Assembly (NCBI GenBank): GCA_002305235.1
Contig: DBQL01000151.1
Coordinates: forward strand, 1,343 to 27,723
Direction of reading: 5' to 3'
From: Prevotella sp. UBA1395
GTDB taxonomy: Bacteria; Bacteroidota; Bacteroidia; Bacteroidales; Bacteroidaceae
DNA: 26,381 nt
Made by a program: the position numbers and the translations under genes. Positions 7,549 to 16,202 of this stretch are shown here, piece by piece; the first letter of the stretch is position 1; each line of letters opens with the position of its first letter. The notes under the pieces are model-generated. The model saw nothing but the letters and a program-made list of their open reading frames with translations, was not told the DNA's origin and searched no databases.

Positions 7549-9114
7549 ATGAAGCATCGTTTTTCTGTCGTGGTCCTTCGTGGTCTGTCGGCATTGTTTC
7601 TGATGATGATTTGTTGTGTGACGCCCTCGTCTGCCTTGGCGCAAGACGTGGCGCCGCTGTTGCGTACCCATTGGGGGCAGGGTGCTCCCTATAACGCCCT
7701 CTGTCCGGTGGTCGACGGCCGGCAGTCGTTGGCCGGCTGCGGACCGGTGGCGATGGCGCAGGTGATGTGTGGCACGGCCCACGGCGCGACAAGCACGCAC
7801 GACGGTGTGGCCTACGAGTGGTCGCTCATGCCCGACCGTCTCACCCCGACCACTCCCGCAGACCGTCGACAGGCAGTAGCGGCACTGCTGCGCGACTGTG
7901 GCGAGACGGCTTTCACGCGCTATGGAGCCGACAGGAGCAGCACCGGTCTGACACAAATGTTGAACGCCATGAAGAAGCTCTTCGGCTATTCACCCTATAT
8001 GCTCATCGTGAAACGTGTTGACTACCCGGGCGTCGAGGGCGCGCGGCGGTGGCGGGAGATGTTGTATGGCGAGCTGAGGGCGGGCCGCCCGGTCATCATG
8101 CGCGGCGATAAATCGACGGATGTCGGCGGCCATATCTTCGTGGCAGACGGGTTGCGCGACACGCTCGTGCATGCCAACATGGGGTGGGACGGTCGTGGCG
8201 ATGGCTGGTTTCCGGCAGACAGCATCGGCGGATATCCCGATAACGTGTGGATGATGGTGCATGTGACCGACACCGCGGTGATGCCCGCCATGACCCGTGT
8301 GAGCGTGGCGGCCCCGGGCACACTGCGTGCCTGCATGGCCGACAGCCTGTGGCGCGAGGTGTTGCGACTGCGCGTGGAGGGTGTGCTCAATGCCGCCGAC
8401 ATCGTATGGCTGCGACAACTGTGCACGCCCAAGGCCGCAGGCGGGGGCGACGGCCGCTTGGCGGTGGTCGACTTGCACGACGCGCACATGGAATATCTGC
8501 CCGACTCGGCGTTTTTCGGTGCCTCGAGGCTGGTAGACATGCGGCTGCCCGAAGGACTGAAGGTCATCGGTGTGAGGGCATTCAAGAACTGCATGCAACT
8601 CAACAGGGTAGATATCCCGTCGTCGGTGTGGAAGATACGGTGGGAGGCTTTCAGGCGATGCCGGAACCTGTTGGACATTCATATTCCCGAGGGCGTGCGC
8701 AATGTGCTCAGCTCGACGTTCTCGGAGTGTGAGAATCTTACCGGGGTGCGACTGCCCGAATCGGTCGATACCTTGGGCGAGAGCGTGTTTCGCAACTGCG
8801 CCAGACTGGAGAAACTCTACATTCCGGCACGCACCACCCACATCGGTCCGTTCCTGACGCGAGGCTGTCCGAATGTGGAGGTGCAGGTATCGGCACATAA
8901 CGAGCAATATCGCATGGCCGATGGCCGCATGGAGCACCGCGACGCGAAAGGCAAATGGGTGCCCGTCGACACCCCGATGCCGGTACCCAAGGGGCCGCGA
9001 CGCGATGTGGTGATGCCCGGACCGGGCAGCAAGGTGGTGAAAAGATACAAGATGGTGAATGGCAAGAAGGTGTTTCTCGGCGTGGTGGGAAACGACGGAA
9101 GACTGAAGAGATGA
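7549..9114 (+). CDS. Secreted C10-family (streptopain-like) cysteine protease with BspA-like LRR repeats
   Basis: A 521-residue exported protein. The signal peptide MKHRFSVVVLRGLSALFLMM is followed by a cleavage region ending SSALA/QD. The mature part starts almost directly with the peptidase C10 signature RTHWGQGAPYNALCP. The catalytic Cys is Cys64 in LAGCGPVAMAQVM, the His is His195 in VGGHIFVADG, and HANMGWDGRGDGWF (Asn210, Trp213) completes the site. The inhibitory propeptide (Spi type) usual in streptopain-like enzymes is absent. From about residue 318 to 450 there are LRR_5/BspA-type repeats of the form F..C..L..V.IP.SV. The C-terminal about 60 residues are proline- and lysine-rich with no obvious T9SS tail. 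Function is inferred as extracellular protein cleavage with LRR-mediated binding; substrate unknown. Confidence 0.85.
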   Translation: MKHRFSVVVLRGLSALFLMMICCVTPSSALAQDVAPLLRTHWGQGAPYNALCPVVDGRQSLAGCGPVAMAQVMCGTAHGATSTHDGVAYEWSLMPDRLTPTTPADRRQAVAALLRDCGETAFTRYGADRSSTGLTQMLNAMKKLFGYSPYMLIVKRVDYPGVEGARRWREMLYGELRAGRPVIMRGDKSTDVGGHIFVADGLRDTLVHANMGWDGRGDGWFPADSIGGYPDNVWMMVHVTDTAVMPAMTRVSVAAPGTLRACMADSLWREVLRLRVEGVLNAADIVWLRQLCTPKAAGGGDGRLAVVDLHDAHMEYLPDSAFFGASRLVDMRLPEGLKVIGVRAFKNCMQLNRVDIPSSVWKIRWEAFRRCRNLLDIHIPEGVRNVLSSTFSECENLTGVRLPESVDTLGESVFRNCARLEKLYIPARTTHIGPFLTRGCPNVEVQVSAHNEQYRMADGRMEHRDAKGKWVPVDTPMPVPKGPRRDVVMPGPGSKVVKRYKMVNGKKVFLGVVGNDGRLKR

Positions 9115-9218
9115 TTGTTTTTTTATTCAAATATCTCTGTTTTTCGCTCGCTTAAAATGGCTTTGTTGCTGTATTTTAGCTAAAAATTGTGAACAATAAT
9201 ATTTCTTTGGGAAAATAA

Positions 9219-9248
9219 TTTGCGGTTGTCTTCTTTTTCTTAATTTTG
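9219..9248 (+). promoter_or_regulatory. Promoter of the DUF417 gene
   Basis: TTTG at 9219-9222, an 18-bp spacer and TAATTTTG at 9241-9248 fit the Bacteroidetes sigma-ABfr-type promoter. A small hairpin (CCGCA 9249-9253 with TGCGG 9262-9266) lies at the expected transcript start. Confidence 0.65.
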
Positions 9249-9317
9249 CCGCACGAAAGCATGCGGGGCAACCCGTGTCATCAACGAAATTCATTCTAAC
9301 AATATCTTATTATAAGT

Positions 9318-9902
9318 ATGAAACTATTCATGTCGTTAGTCGACAGCCTCTTGCGCCTGTCGGCATCGCTCAAGACATTGGGCGTGCATTTGATTCGTGT
9401 GGCTATATTTATCATTTTTGTGTGGATTGAGGGTCTGAAGTTTTTCAACTATGAGGCCGAGGGCATCGTGCCGTTTGTGGCCAACAGTCCGTTCATGAGC
9501 TTCTTCTATGCCAAGGACGCGCCCGAATACAAGGAGTACAAGCTCAAGGAGGGTGAGGTGGATGTCTAAAAGCAACAATGGCACGAGGAAAACCGCACCT
9601 ATTCGTTCTCCAAGGGGTTAGGTTTGATGATCATGCTGTTTGGCGTGCTCACGCTCTTGGGCATCGTTTGGCCCAAGGTGGGATTTGTGGGTGCCGGCCT
9701 TGTGTTCCTCATGACGATAGGAACGCTGTCGTTCCTTGTCACCACACCCGAGTGTTGGGTGCCCGACCTCGGCGGACCGGAGCACGGATTCCCGCTGCTC
9801 TCGGGAGCGGGGCGGCTCGTGATCAAGGATGTGTGTATCTTGGCCGGAGCGGTGGTGGTGGCTGCCGACAGTGCCCAACGCATCTTGGACAAGCGGCGCT
9901 GA
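9318..9902 (+). pseudogene. DUF417/YkgB-family inner-membrane protein, interrupted by an in-frame TAA
   Basis: The reading frame encodes one continuous DUF417-type protein (the family of E. coli YkgB/RclC) of about 193 residues, except that codon 84 (9567-9569) is TAA. Before the stop are a membrane helix IFIIFVWIEGLKFFNYEAEG and IVPFVANSPFMSFFY. After it, in the same frame, come KQQWHEENRTYSFSKG, two more hydrophobic helices, and the conserved PDLGGPEHGFPLLSGAGRLV and IKDV. No frameshift is needed to join them. The promoter and both halves look undamaged, so this is a recent single-base nonsense change, a readthrough case or a sequence error. An ATG at 9624 could restart a 92-residue product, and the first part alone would be 83 residues. 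Confidence 0.88.
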
Positions 9903-10085
9903 CGCACGCCGCCATGACATTTACCACCCCGCCGACAGGTCGAGATGAGCACACGGGGGCTGGGATGTGTCATTGGTGGTGGGTAAGAATGTTCCTTTTA
10001 TGACAAAAAGGGCTTTATGATGTTCTTTTTGTACAACAATGAGATTTGAAAGTTAAATATTTCATAAAAAGTGTAATATTCTCTT

Positions 10086-10114
10086 TTTGTTTCAATTGGG
10101 TTTGTATAACTTTG
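10086..10114 (+). promoter_or_regulatory. Promoter of inositol-3-phosphate synthase
   Basis: TTTG at 10086-10089 and TAACTTTG at 10107-10114, separated by 17 bp. The box ends 34 bp before the ATG. The leader is A-rich without a Shine-Dalgarno site. Confidence 0.65.
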
Positions 10115-10148
10115 CGTCATATTACTTAATAACTTAAACATAAGAATA

Positions 10149-11450
10149 ATGGCAAACGTAAAGCCTGCTGAAGGCAAACTTGGAATCATGGTCGTCGGAT
10201 GCGGCGCCGTGGCTACAACGTTTATGACCGGTGTGTTGATGGCCCGCAAAGGACTGGCCAAGCCGGTGGGGTCTGTGACTCAGTATGACAAGATCCGTGT
10301 GGGTAAGGGAGAACAGAAGAAATATCTCCATTATCAAGATATCGTACCATTGGCAAAGCTGGAGGATATCGTTTTCGGTACATGGGACGTGTATCCGCAG
10401 AACGCTTATCAGGCAGCGGTTTATGCTGAAGTGCTCAAGGCCAAGGACATAGAGCCTGTGCGCGACGAACTGGAGAAGATTGTGCCGCTGAAAGCCGCTT
10501 TTGACAAGAACTATGCCAAGCGTCTTGATGGCGACAACGTGAAGGACTGCAAGACCCGTTGGGAAATGGTGGAAGCCCTGAGGAATGATATCGTGGAGTT
10601 CAAACAGCAGACCGGCGTGAACCGCGTGGTGGTGATTTGGGCTGCGTCGACAGAGATCTATGTGCCCTATGAGGAGAAATTCCACGGCACCATCGCCGCG
10701 CTCGAGCAAGCCATGAAGGATGATGACCGCGAGCATGTGGCACCGAGCATGTGTTATGCATACGCAGCGCTCACCGAGGGATGCCCCTTTATCATGGGCG
10801 CACCTAACACCACGGTAGACATTCCCGCCATGTGGGAACTGGCCGAGAAGACCCGTATGCCCATCGCCGGCAAGGATTTCAAGACCGGTCAGACGCTGGT
10901 GAAGTCGGGATTCGCGCCGATTCTCAAGGTGCGCAACCTCGGACTGAACGGATGGTTCTCTACCAATATTCTTGGAAACCGTGACGGACTGGTGCTCGAC
11001 GAGCCGGCAAACTTTCACACCAAGGAGGTTTCGAAGCTGTCTACACTGGAGACTATCCTCAAGAAAGAGGAGCAGCCCGACCTCTACGGTGACATCTATC
11101 ACAAGGTGCGTATCAACTATTACCCCCCGCGCAACGATGACAAGGAGGGCTGGGACAATATCGACATCTTCGGATGGATGGGCTATCCCATGCAGATCAA
11201 GATCAACTTCCTCTGCCGCGACTCTATCCTTGCCGCTCCGCTGTTGCTCGACCTCACGCTCTTGAGCGACCTCGCCGCACGCGCCGGACGCTATGGCACG
11301 CAGCGGTTCTTGAGCTTCTTCCTCAAGAGTCCGATGCACGACTTCACCAAGGGTGAGGTGCCGGTGAACAATTTGTTTGACCAATATGTGATGCTCAAGA
11401 ACGCCGTTCGTGAGATGGGCGGCTATGAGGCTGACGAAGAGATAGATTGA
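10149..11450 (+). CDS. Inositol-3-phosphate synthase (myo-inositol-1-phosphate synthase)
   Basis: An NAD-dependent enzyme that cyclises glucose 6-phosphate to inositol 3-phosphate. 433 residues, normal for bacterial members. The N-terminal Rossmann segment is GIMVVGCGAVATTFMTGV (residues 12-29). The conserved catalytic-domain stretches AGKDFKTGQTLVKSG (near 241-255) and LNGWFSTNILGNRDGLVL are present. In gut Bacteroidetes this enzyme feeds phosphatidylinositol and inositol-sphingolipid synthesis. Here no phosphatidylinositol-phosphate synthase or phosphatase gene is next to it: the next gene is a convergent Nudix hydrolase. The ATG at 10149 follows a good promoter and gives the expected N-terminus. 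Confidence 0.94.
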   Translation: MANVKPAEGKLGIMVVGCGAVATTFMTGVLMARKGLAKPVGSVTQYDKIRVGKGEQKKYLHYQDIVPLAKLEDIVFGTWDVYPQNAYQAAVYAEVLKAKDIEPVRDELEKIVPLKAAFDKNYAKRLDGDNVKDCKTRWEMVEALRNDIVEFKQQTGVNRVVVIWAASTEIYVPYEEKFHGTIAALEQAMKDDDREHVAPSMCYAYAALTEGCPFIMGAPNTTVDIPAMWELAEKTRMPIAGKDFKTGQTLVKSGFAPILKVRNLGLNGWFSTNILGNRDGLVLDEPANFHTKEVSKLSTLETILKKEEQPDLYGDIYHKVRINYYPPRNDDKEGWDNIDIFGWMGYPMQIKINFLCRDSILAAPLLLDLTLLSDLAARAGRYGTQRFLSFFLKSPMHDFTKGEVPVNNLFDQYVMLKNAVREMGGYEADEEID

Positions 11451-11551
11451 CACGTTTTTCCGAGAGTGGAATGCTCTGCCGTGACGTGTCGGCCCGTGGG
11501 GCGGTGACGGCGGCGGAAATCCGACAAAAAGCGGAAAACCATTGAAATTGA

Positions 11552-11601
11552 AAATTCGCGTATGAACAGGACACGATGTCCCGATGTTCATACGCGAATT
11601 T
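11552..11601. terminator. Bidirectional hairpin between convergent genes
   Basis: Perfect 17-bp arms (11552-11568 and 11585-11601) enclose a second small stem GGACA/TGTCC. The outer ends are AAATT/AATTT, giving a short T run on each strand. It lies between inositol-phosphate synthase (plus) and the Nudix gene (minus), where a shared terminator is expected. The T tract is weak. Confidence 0.65.
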
Positions 11602-11639
11602 GATTTGTGGGGGTATGGCAGGTGAGGCTTGGAGAATCG

Positions 11640-12167
11640 CTATATTTTTCGACGGCCATTGATGAAGTCGATGAGTCCCTGTCGCACCGAACGAAGCCCG
11701 AATTGCTCCGTGCGGATGTCGTCGAGGGCAAGCCATCGGAAGTCGGACACGTCGTCGTGGGTTGAGACCCGTGACGTATCTGCGACCTCGCAGAGATAGA
11801 AACTGTCTAAAGTCTTCACCTCAAAGTCTGAATACAGATATACGTTGGGATAGCTGAAAAGGTATTGCGCGCGGGTGACCACCAGTCCGGTCTCCTCTCT
11901 CACCTCACGAATGACACCCTGTTCGGCTGTCTCGCCGATGTCGGCAAAGCCTCCCGGCAGGTCGAGTGTGCCCTTGCCCGGCTCCTTTTTGCGAGTGACA
12001 ACCAACAGTTCGTTGCGCTCATTCAAGATGAAAGCGACGTTGGCAGCGCTGGGGTTGAGGTAATACTCAAAACCACAGTTGTCGCATTTCTTGCTTTTCT
12101 CATCCTGTTCTTCAAAGTGTTTGCTGCCACAGACAGGACAATAACGGAATTTGGATAGTGGGTGCAT
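11640..12167 (-). CDS. Nudix hydrolase with N-terminal zinc ribbon
   Basis: A 175-residue hydrolase for a nucleoside-diphosphate-linked substrate. The zinc ribbon has Cys10, Cys13, Cys28 and Cys31 (YCPVCG and CDNCGFEYY). The Nudix box occupies residues 73-95 and fits G-x5-E-x7-REVxEExGL exactly (GGFADIGETAEQ then GVIREVREETGL). The ribbon-plus-Nudix order recalls NudC-like NADH pyrophosphatases, but the protein is shorter and lacks a recognisable SQPWPFPxS motif, so the substrate is not assigned. It starts 30 bp after the stop of the DUF4369 lipoprotein gene and is probably co-transcribed with it. Confidence 0.9.
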   Translation of the reverse strand: MHPLSKFRYCPVCGSKHFEEQDEKSKKCDNCGFEYYLNPSAANVAFILNERNELLVVTRKKEPGKGTLDLPGGFADIGETAEQGVIREVREETGLVVTRAQYLFSYPNVYLYSDFEVKTLDSFYLCEVADTSRVSTHDDVSDFRWLALDDIRTEQFGLRSVRQGLIDFINGRRKI

Positions 12168-12197
12168 ATAAAAAAGGGTGTGTAGGGGAGGTGAAAA

Positions 12198-13367
12198 TTA
12201 CAACATCCCCTTGATTTCTTCTTCTAAGTCTTTGACCTGACTGTCGCGCTTTTGCAGCACATTATCCTTGTCGATAAGGAAATATGTCGGTACGCTGGTG
12301 ACATTATACTGTGCCGCTGCCTGTGATGACATGGCATTTTCATCGCGTACGCAGATCCACGGCAGGGCGGCAACATTCTCCTTCCAGAAGTGCTCGTCGG
12401 GGTCGAGGCTTACCTGATAGATCTCCAATCCGGCGGCGTGGTACTTGTTATACAGCTCTCGCAGCATCATGATGCGTGCCGTACTCTGCTTGGTGGCAAA
12501 GATATGGAAGTCGAGCAGCACCACCTTGCCCTTGAGGTCGGTGAGCTTACGGATTCTCCCGAGATTGTCGGGCAGGGCGATTTCGATCACACCCGTAGAG
12601 GTAACCTTGCTCGCATCGATCGTCTGACTTTGTCCGGCTTGGATGATGCGCACGTTTTTCATGCCCTCGATGGCAATGTTATGCAGGTTCTTTCCGCGCT
12701 CGGAGCCGGGGTAATAGGTGTCCCAGCTGGTGGCGACGGCCGCGAAAACCTGTACGTCTTCTTTCTTGCTGCGTGGGTCGAAGATCAGTGTCGTCTGTCG
12801 TCCCACGTTCACTGTCTGGAACAGCGCGTAGTAAGCGTAGGCTTTCATTGGCTCGCGGAAGATATAATTGGTCTTGATGTTGTTTTTGTAGAGGTCGAGA
12901 ATGGTGCGGATGCTGTCTGCCTCTTTCTCGTAAGTGACATTGGGATTGTTCACGATGGCATTCACCTGAAGCTGCAAGTTCAGCTGCATCACCGCCAGTT
13001 CCTTGATCTTGGAGCATTCCTCTGAGCCTTTGACATCATATTGTGCCGACATCGTGGGGTAGGAAGCGTTGACGATAATCTCCTCGGTGGAGTCTGCGGC
13101 GATGTTGATCATCTGCTTGTCGATGCGCAAACGATAAAACTCCGGATGGGTGGCGGCATCGGCATCGAAGCTGAACGAGCCGTCTTTGCCCAGTTTGACA
13201 GAGTCTATCGTGACCGCCCCGTTGAGGCTCATATTCTCAAAATAAAGAAGGGAATCTTCGGCATTGGCGATGTTTCCGGAAACATGAAACTTCTTGCCGG
13301 TGCACGAAGAGACGGTGAAGGCAGCGACAACGAGCGTTGTGGCTATCAGGAGTTTTGCTAACTTCAT
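12198..13367 (-). CDS. DUF4369/thioredoxin-fold lipoprotein lacking the CxxC active site
   Basis: A 389-residue predicted lipoprotein. The signal MKLAKLLIATTLVVAAFTVS is followed by lipobox TVSSC with Cys22. Residues about 25-115 resemble the DUF4369 domain (FHVSGNIANAEDSLLYFEN). A helical middle follows. The C-terminal thioredoxin/AhpC-TSA-like domain starts near residue 270, with GKVVLLDFHIFATKQSTARI. The place where TlpA-type proteins have WCxPC reads FATKQS (about 290-295), so there is no redox CxxC, while the cis-proline loop SVPTYFLID (about 358) is kept. It therefore probably does not work as a disulfide reductase. The open frame runs back to 13478, but the lipoprotein signal and the promoter at 13394-13424 fix the start at ATG 13367. 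Confidence 0.88.
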   Translation of the reverse strand: MKLAKLLIATTLVVAAFTVSSCTGKKFHVSGNIANAEDSLLYFENMSLNGAVTIDSVKLGKDGSFSFDADAATHPEFYRLRIDKQMINIAADSTEEIIVNASYPTMSAQYDVKGSEECSKIKELAVMQLNLQLQVNAIVNNPNVTYEKEADSIRTILDLYKNNIKTNYIFREPMKAYAYYALFQTVNVGRQTTLIFDPRSKKEDVQVFAAVATSWDTYYPGSERGKNLHNIAIEGMKNVRIIQAGQSQTIDASKVTSTGVIEIALPDNLGRIRKLTDLKGKVVLLDFHIFATKQSTARIMMLRELYNKYHAAGLEIYQVSLDPDEHFWKENVAALPWICVRDENAMSSQAAAQYNVTSVPTYFLIDKDNVLQKRDSQVKDLEEEIKGML

Positions 13368-13393
13368 TTCAATCAGAATTATATTGGTTGTTG

Positions 13394-13424
13394 CAAAGTT
13401 AATGGAAATCGTCAAAAAAACAAA
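13394..13424 (-). promoter_or_regulatory. Promoter of the lipoprotein-Nudix pair
   Basis: On the minus strand TTTG (13424-13421), exactly 19 bp, then TAACTTTG (13401-13394). This is the best match to the Bacteroidetes consensus in the window. It ends 26 bp before the ATG at 13367. Confidence 0.8.
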
Positions 13425-13464
13425 AAATAATGCTCTTTTCTTCTTCTTTCTCATGCTAAATGGG

Positions 13465-13472
13465 TATCTTTG
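13465..13472 (+). promoter_or_regulatory. -7 box for pnp
   Basis: TATCTTTG lies 46 bp before the pnp ATG, back to back with the lipoprotein promoter. No clear -33 TTTG at 19-20 bp spacing was found. Confidence 0.55.
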
Positions 13473-13518
13473 TCGCATTATATATTTAGATGTAAGTCAA
13501 AACAATAAGATTTTTTAG

Positions 13519-15813
13519 ATGAACGTAATTACAAAAACCGTTCAGTTGCCAGATGGCAGAACCATCTCAATTGAAACCGGAAAGGTTGCAAAGCAGGCTG
13601 ACGGATCGGCTATGATCCGTATGGGTAACACCGTGTTGTTGGCCACTGTTTGTGCAGCTAAAGAGGCAGTTCCGGGTACTGATTTTATGCCTTTGCAGGT
13701 TGATTATCGTGAGCAGTATAGTGCTGCGGGTCGTTTTCCGGGAGGATTTACAAAGCGCGAAGGCAAACCCAGTGATGAGGAGATTCTCACCTCACGGCTT
13801 GTTGACCGTGCTCTTCGTCCCCTTTTTCCATCAGACTACCATTGTGAAGTTTATGTACAGGTAATGCTCCTCTCTGCGGATGGAGTGGATCAGCCGGACG
13901 CTTTGGCCGGTTTTGCCGCATCCGCAGCAATGGCTTGCTCAGACATTCCTTTCGATTATACCATCTCCGAGGTACGCGTGGCCCGCGTAAACGGTGAATA
14001 TGTTGTGAACCCCACATACCAGCAGATGGCCGATGCCGACATGGACCTCATGGTCGGTGCCACCAAAGACAACATCATGATGGTGGAGGGCGAGATGAAA
14101 GAGGTTAGCGAGCAAGACCTTATCGCCGCGCTTAAAGTGGCTCACGAGGCCATCAAGCCCATGTGTGAGCTTCAGGATGCGTTGGCTAAGGAACTCGGTA
14201 CGGACAAGAAACGTGAGTATGCCGACGAGGTGAACGATGAGGAGTTGCGTGAACAAATCAAGAATGAACTGTATCAGGCAGTCTATGACGTGAACCGTCA
14301 GGCTTTGGAGAAGCAGGCTCGCCATGATGCTTTTGACAAGATATTGGCCGACTTTGTCGAGAAATACGATGCCGCCCATGCCGATCTCACCGCTGATGAG
14401 TTGGAAGAGAAGCATGGCTTGGCCGCCCGTTACTATGAGGACGTGCTCCGTGACGCCATGCGTCGCTGCATCCTCGATGAAGGATTGCGCCTCGATGGCC
14501 GTGCAACGACCGACATTCGCCCTATCTGGTGCGAGGTGTCTGCACTGCCCATGCCCCACGGAAGTGCCATTTTCCAGCGCGGCGAGACCATGAGTCTCTC
14601 TACCTGCACACTCGGAACGAAGCTCGATGAGAAGCTCGTGGACGGCGTGTTGGACCGCAGCTACCAGCGATTCCTGCTCCATTACAACTTCCCCCCGTTC
14701 TCAACGGGCGAGGCCAAGGCCCAGCGTGGTGTCGGTCGACGTGAGATTGGTCACGGCCATTTGGCTTGGCGCGGTCTGAAGGGACAGATTCCCGCCGACT
14801 TCCCCTATACGGTGCGTTTGGTAAGTCAGATCCTTGAGTCTAACGGTTCATCCTCGATGGCCACCGTTTGTGCCGGAACCTTGGCGTTGATGGATGCCGG
14901 TGTTCCCATGAAGAAGCCCGTGGCCGGTATCGCGATGGGTCTGATCAAGAACCCGGGCGAGGAGAAATTTGCTATCTTGAGTGACATTCTCGGCGACGAG
15001 GACCACTTGGGCGACATGGATTTCAAGACCACCGGTACCAAGGATGGACTCACGGCCACACAAATGGACATCAAGTGCGACGGACTGTCATACGAGATTC
15101 TTGAGCAGGCGCTGATGCAGGCCAAGGCCGGTCGCGAGCATATCATGGGCGAAATGATGAAGACAATGTCTGAGCCTCGTGCCGAAATGAAGCCTCAGGT
15201 TCCCCGCATCGTAGCCATAGAGATACCCAAGGAGTTTATCGGTGCGGTGATTGGCCCGGGCGGAAAGATCATCCAGCAGATGCAGGAAGACAGTGGTGCG
15301 ACCATCACCATCGACGAAGTTGACGGTGTGGGTAAGGTACAGGTTTCCGCTCCCAATAAGGAAAGCATCGACATCGCATTGGGTAAGATCAAGGCTATCG
15401 TAGCTCTTCCCGAGGTTAGCGAGGTCTATGCCGGTACGGTAAAGAGCGTGATGCCTTACGGTTGCTTCGTGGAGATCCTGCCGGGCAAGGAAGGTTTGCT
15501 CCACATCTCAGAGATCGCGTGGAAGCGTTTGGAGTCTGTCGAGGAGGCCGGCATCAAGGAAGGTGACAAGATCAAGGTGAAACTTCTTGAGATCGATCCC
15601 AAGACGGGCAAGTACAAGCTCTCTCACCGTGTGCTCGTGGAGAAGCCCGAGGGCTACGTAGAGCGTGAGCGCCGTCCGCGTCCTGACCGTCGTCCCCGTG
15701 GCGAAAGACCCGACCACGGCGACCGTCGTCCCCGCCGTTTCGAGCATAACGACAACGGCCGTCAGGGCAACGAGTATGGCGAGCAAAGCGGAAACGGTTT
15801 CGACGCTGAGTAA
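13519..15813 (+). CDS. pnp: Polynucleotide phosphorylase
   Basis: A phosphorolytic 3'-to-5' exoribonuclease of RNA turnover. 764 residues with the full domain order. RNase PH domain 1 occupies about 10-150 ([20 protein letters not shown]). A helical linker covers about 150-320. RNase PH domain 2 occupies about 325-545, with [19 protein letters not shown] and the catalytic-site stretch [20 protein letters not shown]. The KH domain is near 560-620 ([17 protein letters not shown]) and S1 near 635-705 ([20 protein letters not shown]). The last about 50 residues are an Arg/Asp/Gly-rich low-complexity tail ([20 protein letters not shown]), probably disordered and RNA-binding. It is a single-gene unit ending at a strong terminator. 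Confidence 0.97.
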   Translation: MNVITKTVQLPDGRTISIETGKVAKQADGSAMIRMGNTVLLATVCAAKEAVPGTDFMPLQVDYREQYSAAGRFPGGFTKREGKPSDEEILTSRLVDRALRPLFPSDYHCEVYVQVMLLSADGVDQPDALAGFAASAAMACSDIPFDYTISEVRVARVNGEYVVNPTYQQMADADMDLMVGATKDNIMMVEGEMKEVSEQDLIAALKVAHEAIKPMCELQDALAKELGTDKKREYADEVNDEELREQIKNELYQAVYDVNRQALEKQARHDAFDKILADFVEKYDAAHADLTADELEEKHGLAARYYEDVLRDAMRRCILDEGLRLDGRATTDIRPIWCEVSALPMPHGSAIFQRGETMSLSTCTLGTKLDEKLVDGVLDRSYQRFLLHYNFPPFSTGEAKAQRGVGRREIGHGHLAWRGLKGQIPADFPYTVRLVSQILESNGSSSMATVCAGTLALMDAGVPMKKPVAGIAMGLIKNPGEEKFAILSDILGDEDHLGDMDFKTTGTKDGLTATQMDIKCDGLSYEILEQALMQAKAGREHIMGEMMKTMSEPRAEMKPQVPRIVAIEIPKEFIGAVIGPGGKIIQQMQEDSGATITIDEVDGVGKVQVSAPNKESIDIALGKIKAIVALPEVSEVYAGTVKSVMPYGCFVEILPGKEGLLHISEIAWKRLESVEEAGIKEGDKIKVKLLEIDPKTGKYKLSHRVLVEKPEGYVERERRPRPDRRPRGERPDHGDRRPRRFEHNDNGRQGNEYGEQSGNGFDAE

Positions 15814-15843
15814 TCAGCCTCGTTCCGAGAACAGATAAAGATG

Positions 15844-15884
15844 AAGCCCTGCAATGTCGATACTGACGTTGCAGGGCTTTTTGT
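15844..15884 (+). terminator. Intrinsic terminator of pnp
   Basis: A 15-bp stem with one G-U pair (15844-15858 with 15865-15879), a 6-base loop and a run of T. It starts 31 bp past the pnp stop and also faces the convergent small membrane-protein gene. Confidence 0.9.
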
Positions 15885-15920
15885 ATGCGTTGCCGCGGGC
15901 TGCGGGCCGTCGCCACACTG

Positions 15921-16193
15921 TTATTGGAACAGGAAGTAGCAAGCCACGAAGCAGGCTTGGAAGATAAATCCACTCACGATGTGCACCAATGCTTTGTTGC
16001 GCGGTGTCTGTTCCATATCGGCTTTGCCCAAACGAACAGCTGCCATGACTGTCATTACAAACGCGATGAGAATCATGATAAGGCTCACATAGCCTATCAC
16101 CGGGTTGTCCATGCGATAGCTCAATGCCCAGCAGATGTAAGCAGATACTCCAAGAATGGTTGCCTCTTCAATCGTAAAGTTGTCTTTCATCAT
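15921..16193 (-). CDS. Small three-helix membrane protein of unknown function
   Basis: 90 residues with three hydrophobic segments: about 9-27 (ATILGVSAYICWALSYRM), 31-56 (PVIGYVSLIMILIAFVMTVM) and 68-90 (ALVHIVSGFIFQACFVACYF). Between helices 2 and 3 is a short basic loop RLGKADMEQTPRNK. I do not recognise the family. The start is one of two adjacent ATG codons (16193 or 16190). A candidate 29-codon ORF ends only 9 bp upstream, and a possible promoter lies at 16361-16368, so the two may share a transcript. It is convergent with pnp. Confidence 0.75.
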   Translation of the reverse strand: MMKDNFTIEEATILGVSAYICWALSYRMDNPVIGYVSLIMILIAFVMTVMAAVRLGKADMEQTPRNKALVHIVSGFIFQACFVACYFLFQ

Positions 16194-16202
16194 AGAAAAT
16201 AT

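Noticed and set aside
9578..10003. A 141-codon plus-strand frame overlapping the DUF417 pseudogene.
   Set aside because: It is out of frame with conserved DUF417 sequence, which explains this region better.
10134..11591. A 485-codon minus-strand frame opposite inositol-phosphate synthase.
   Set aside because: Shadow of a conserved gene; no domain or promoter supports it.
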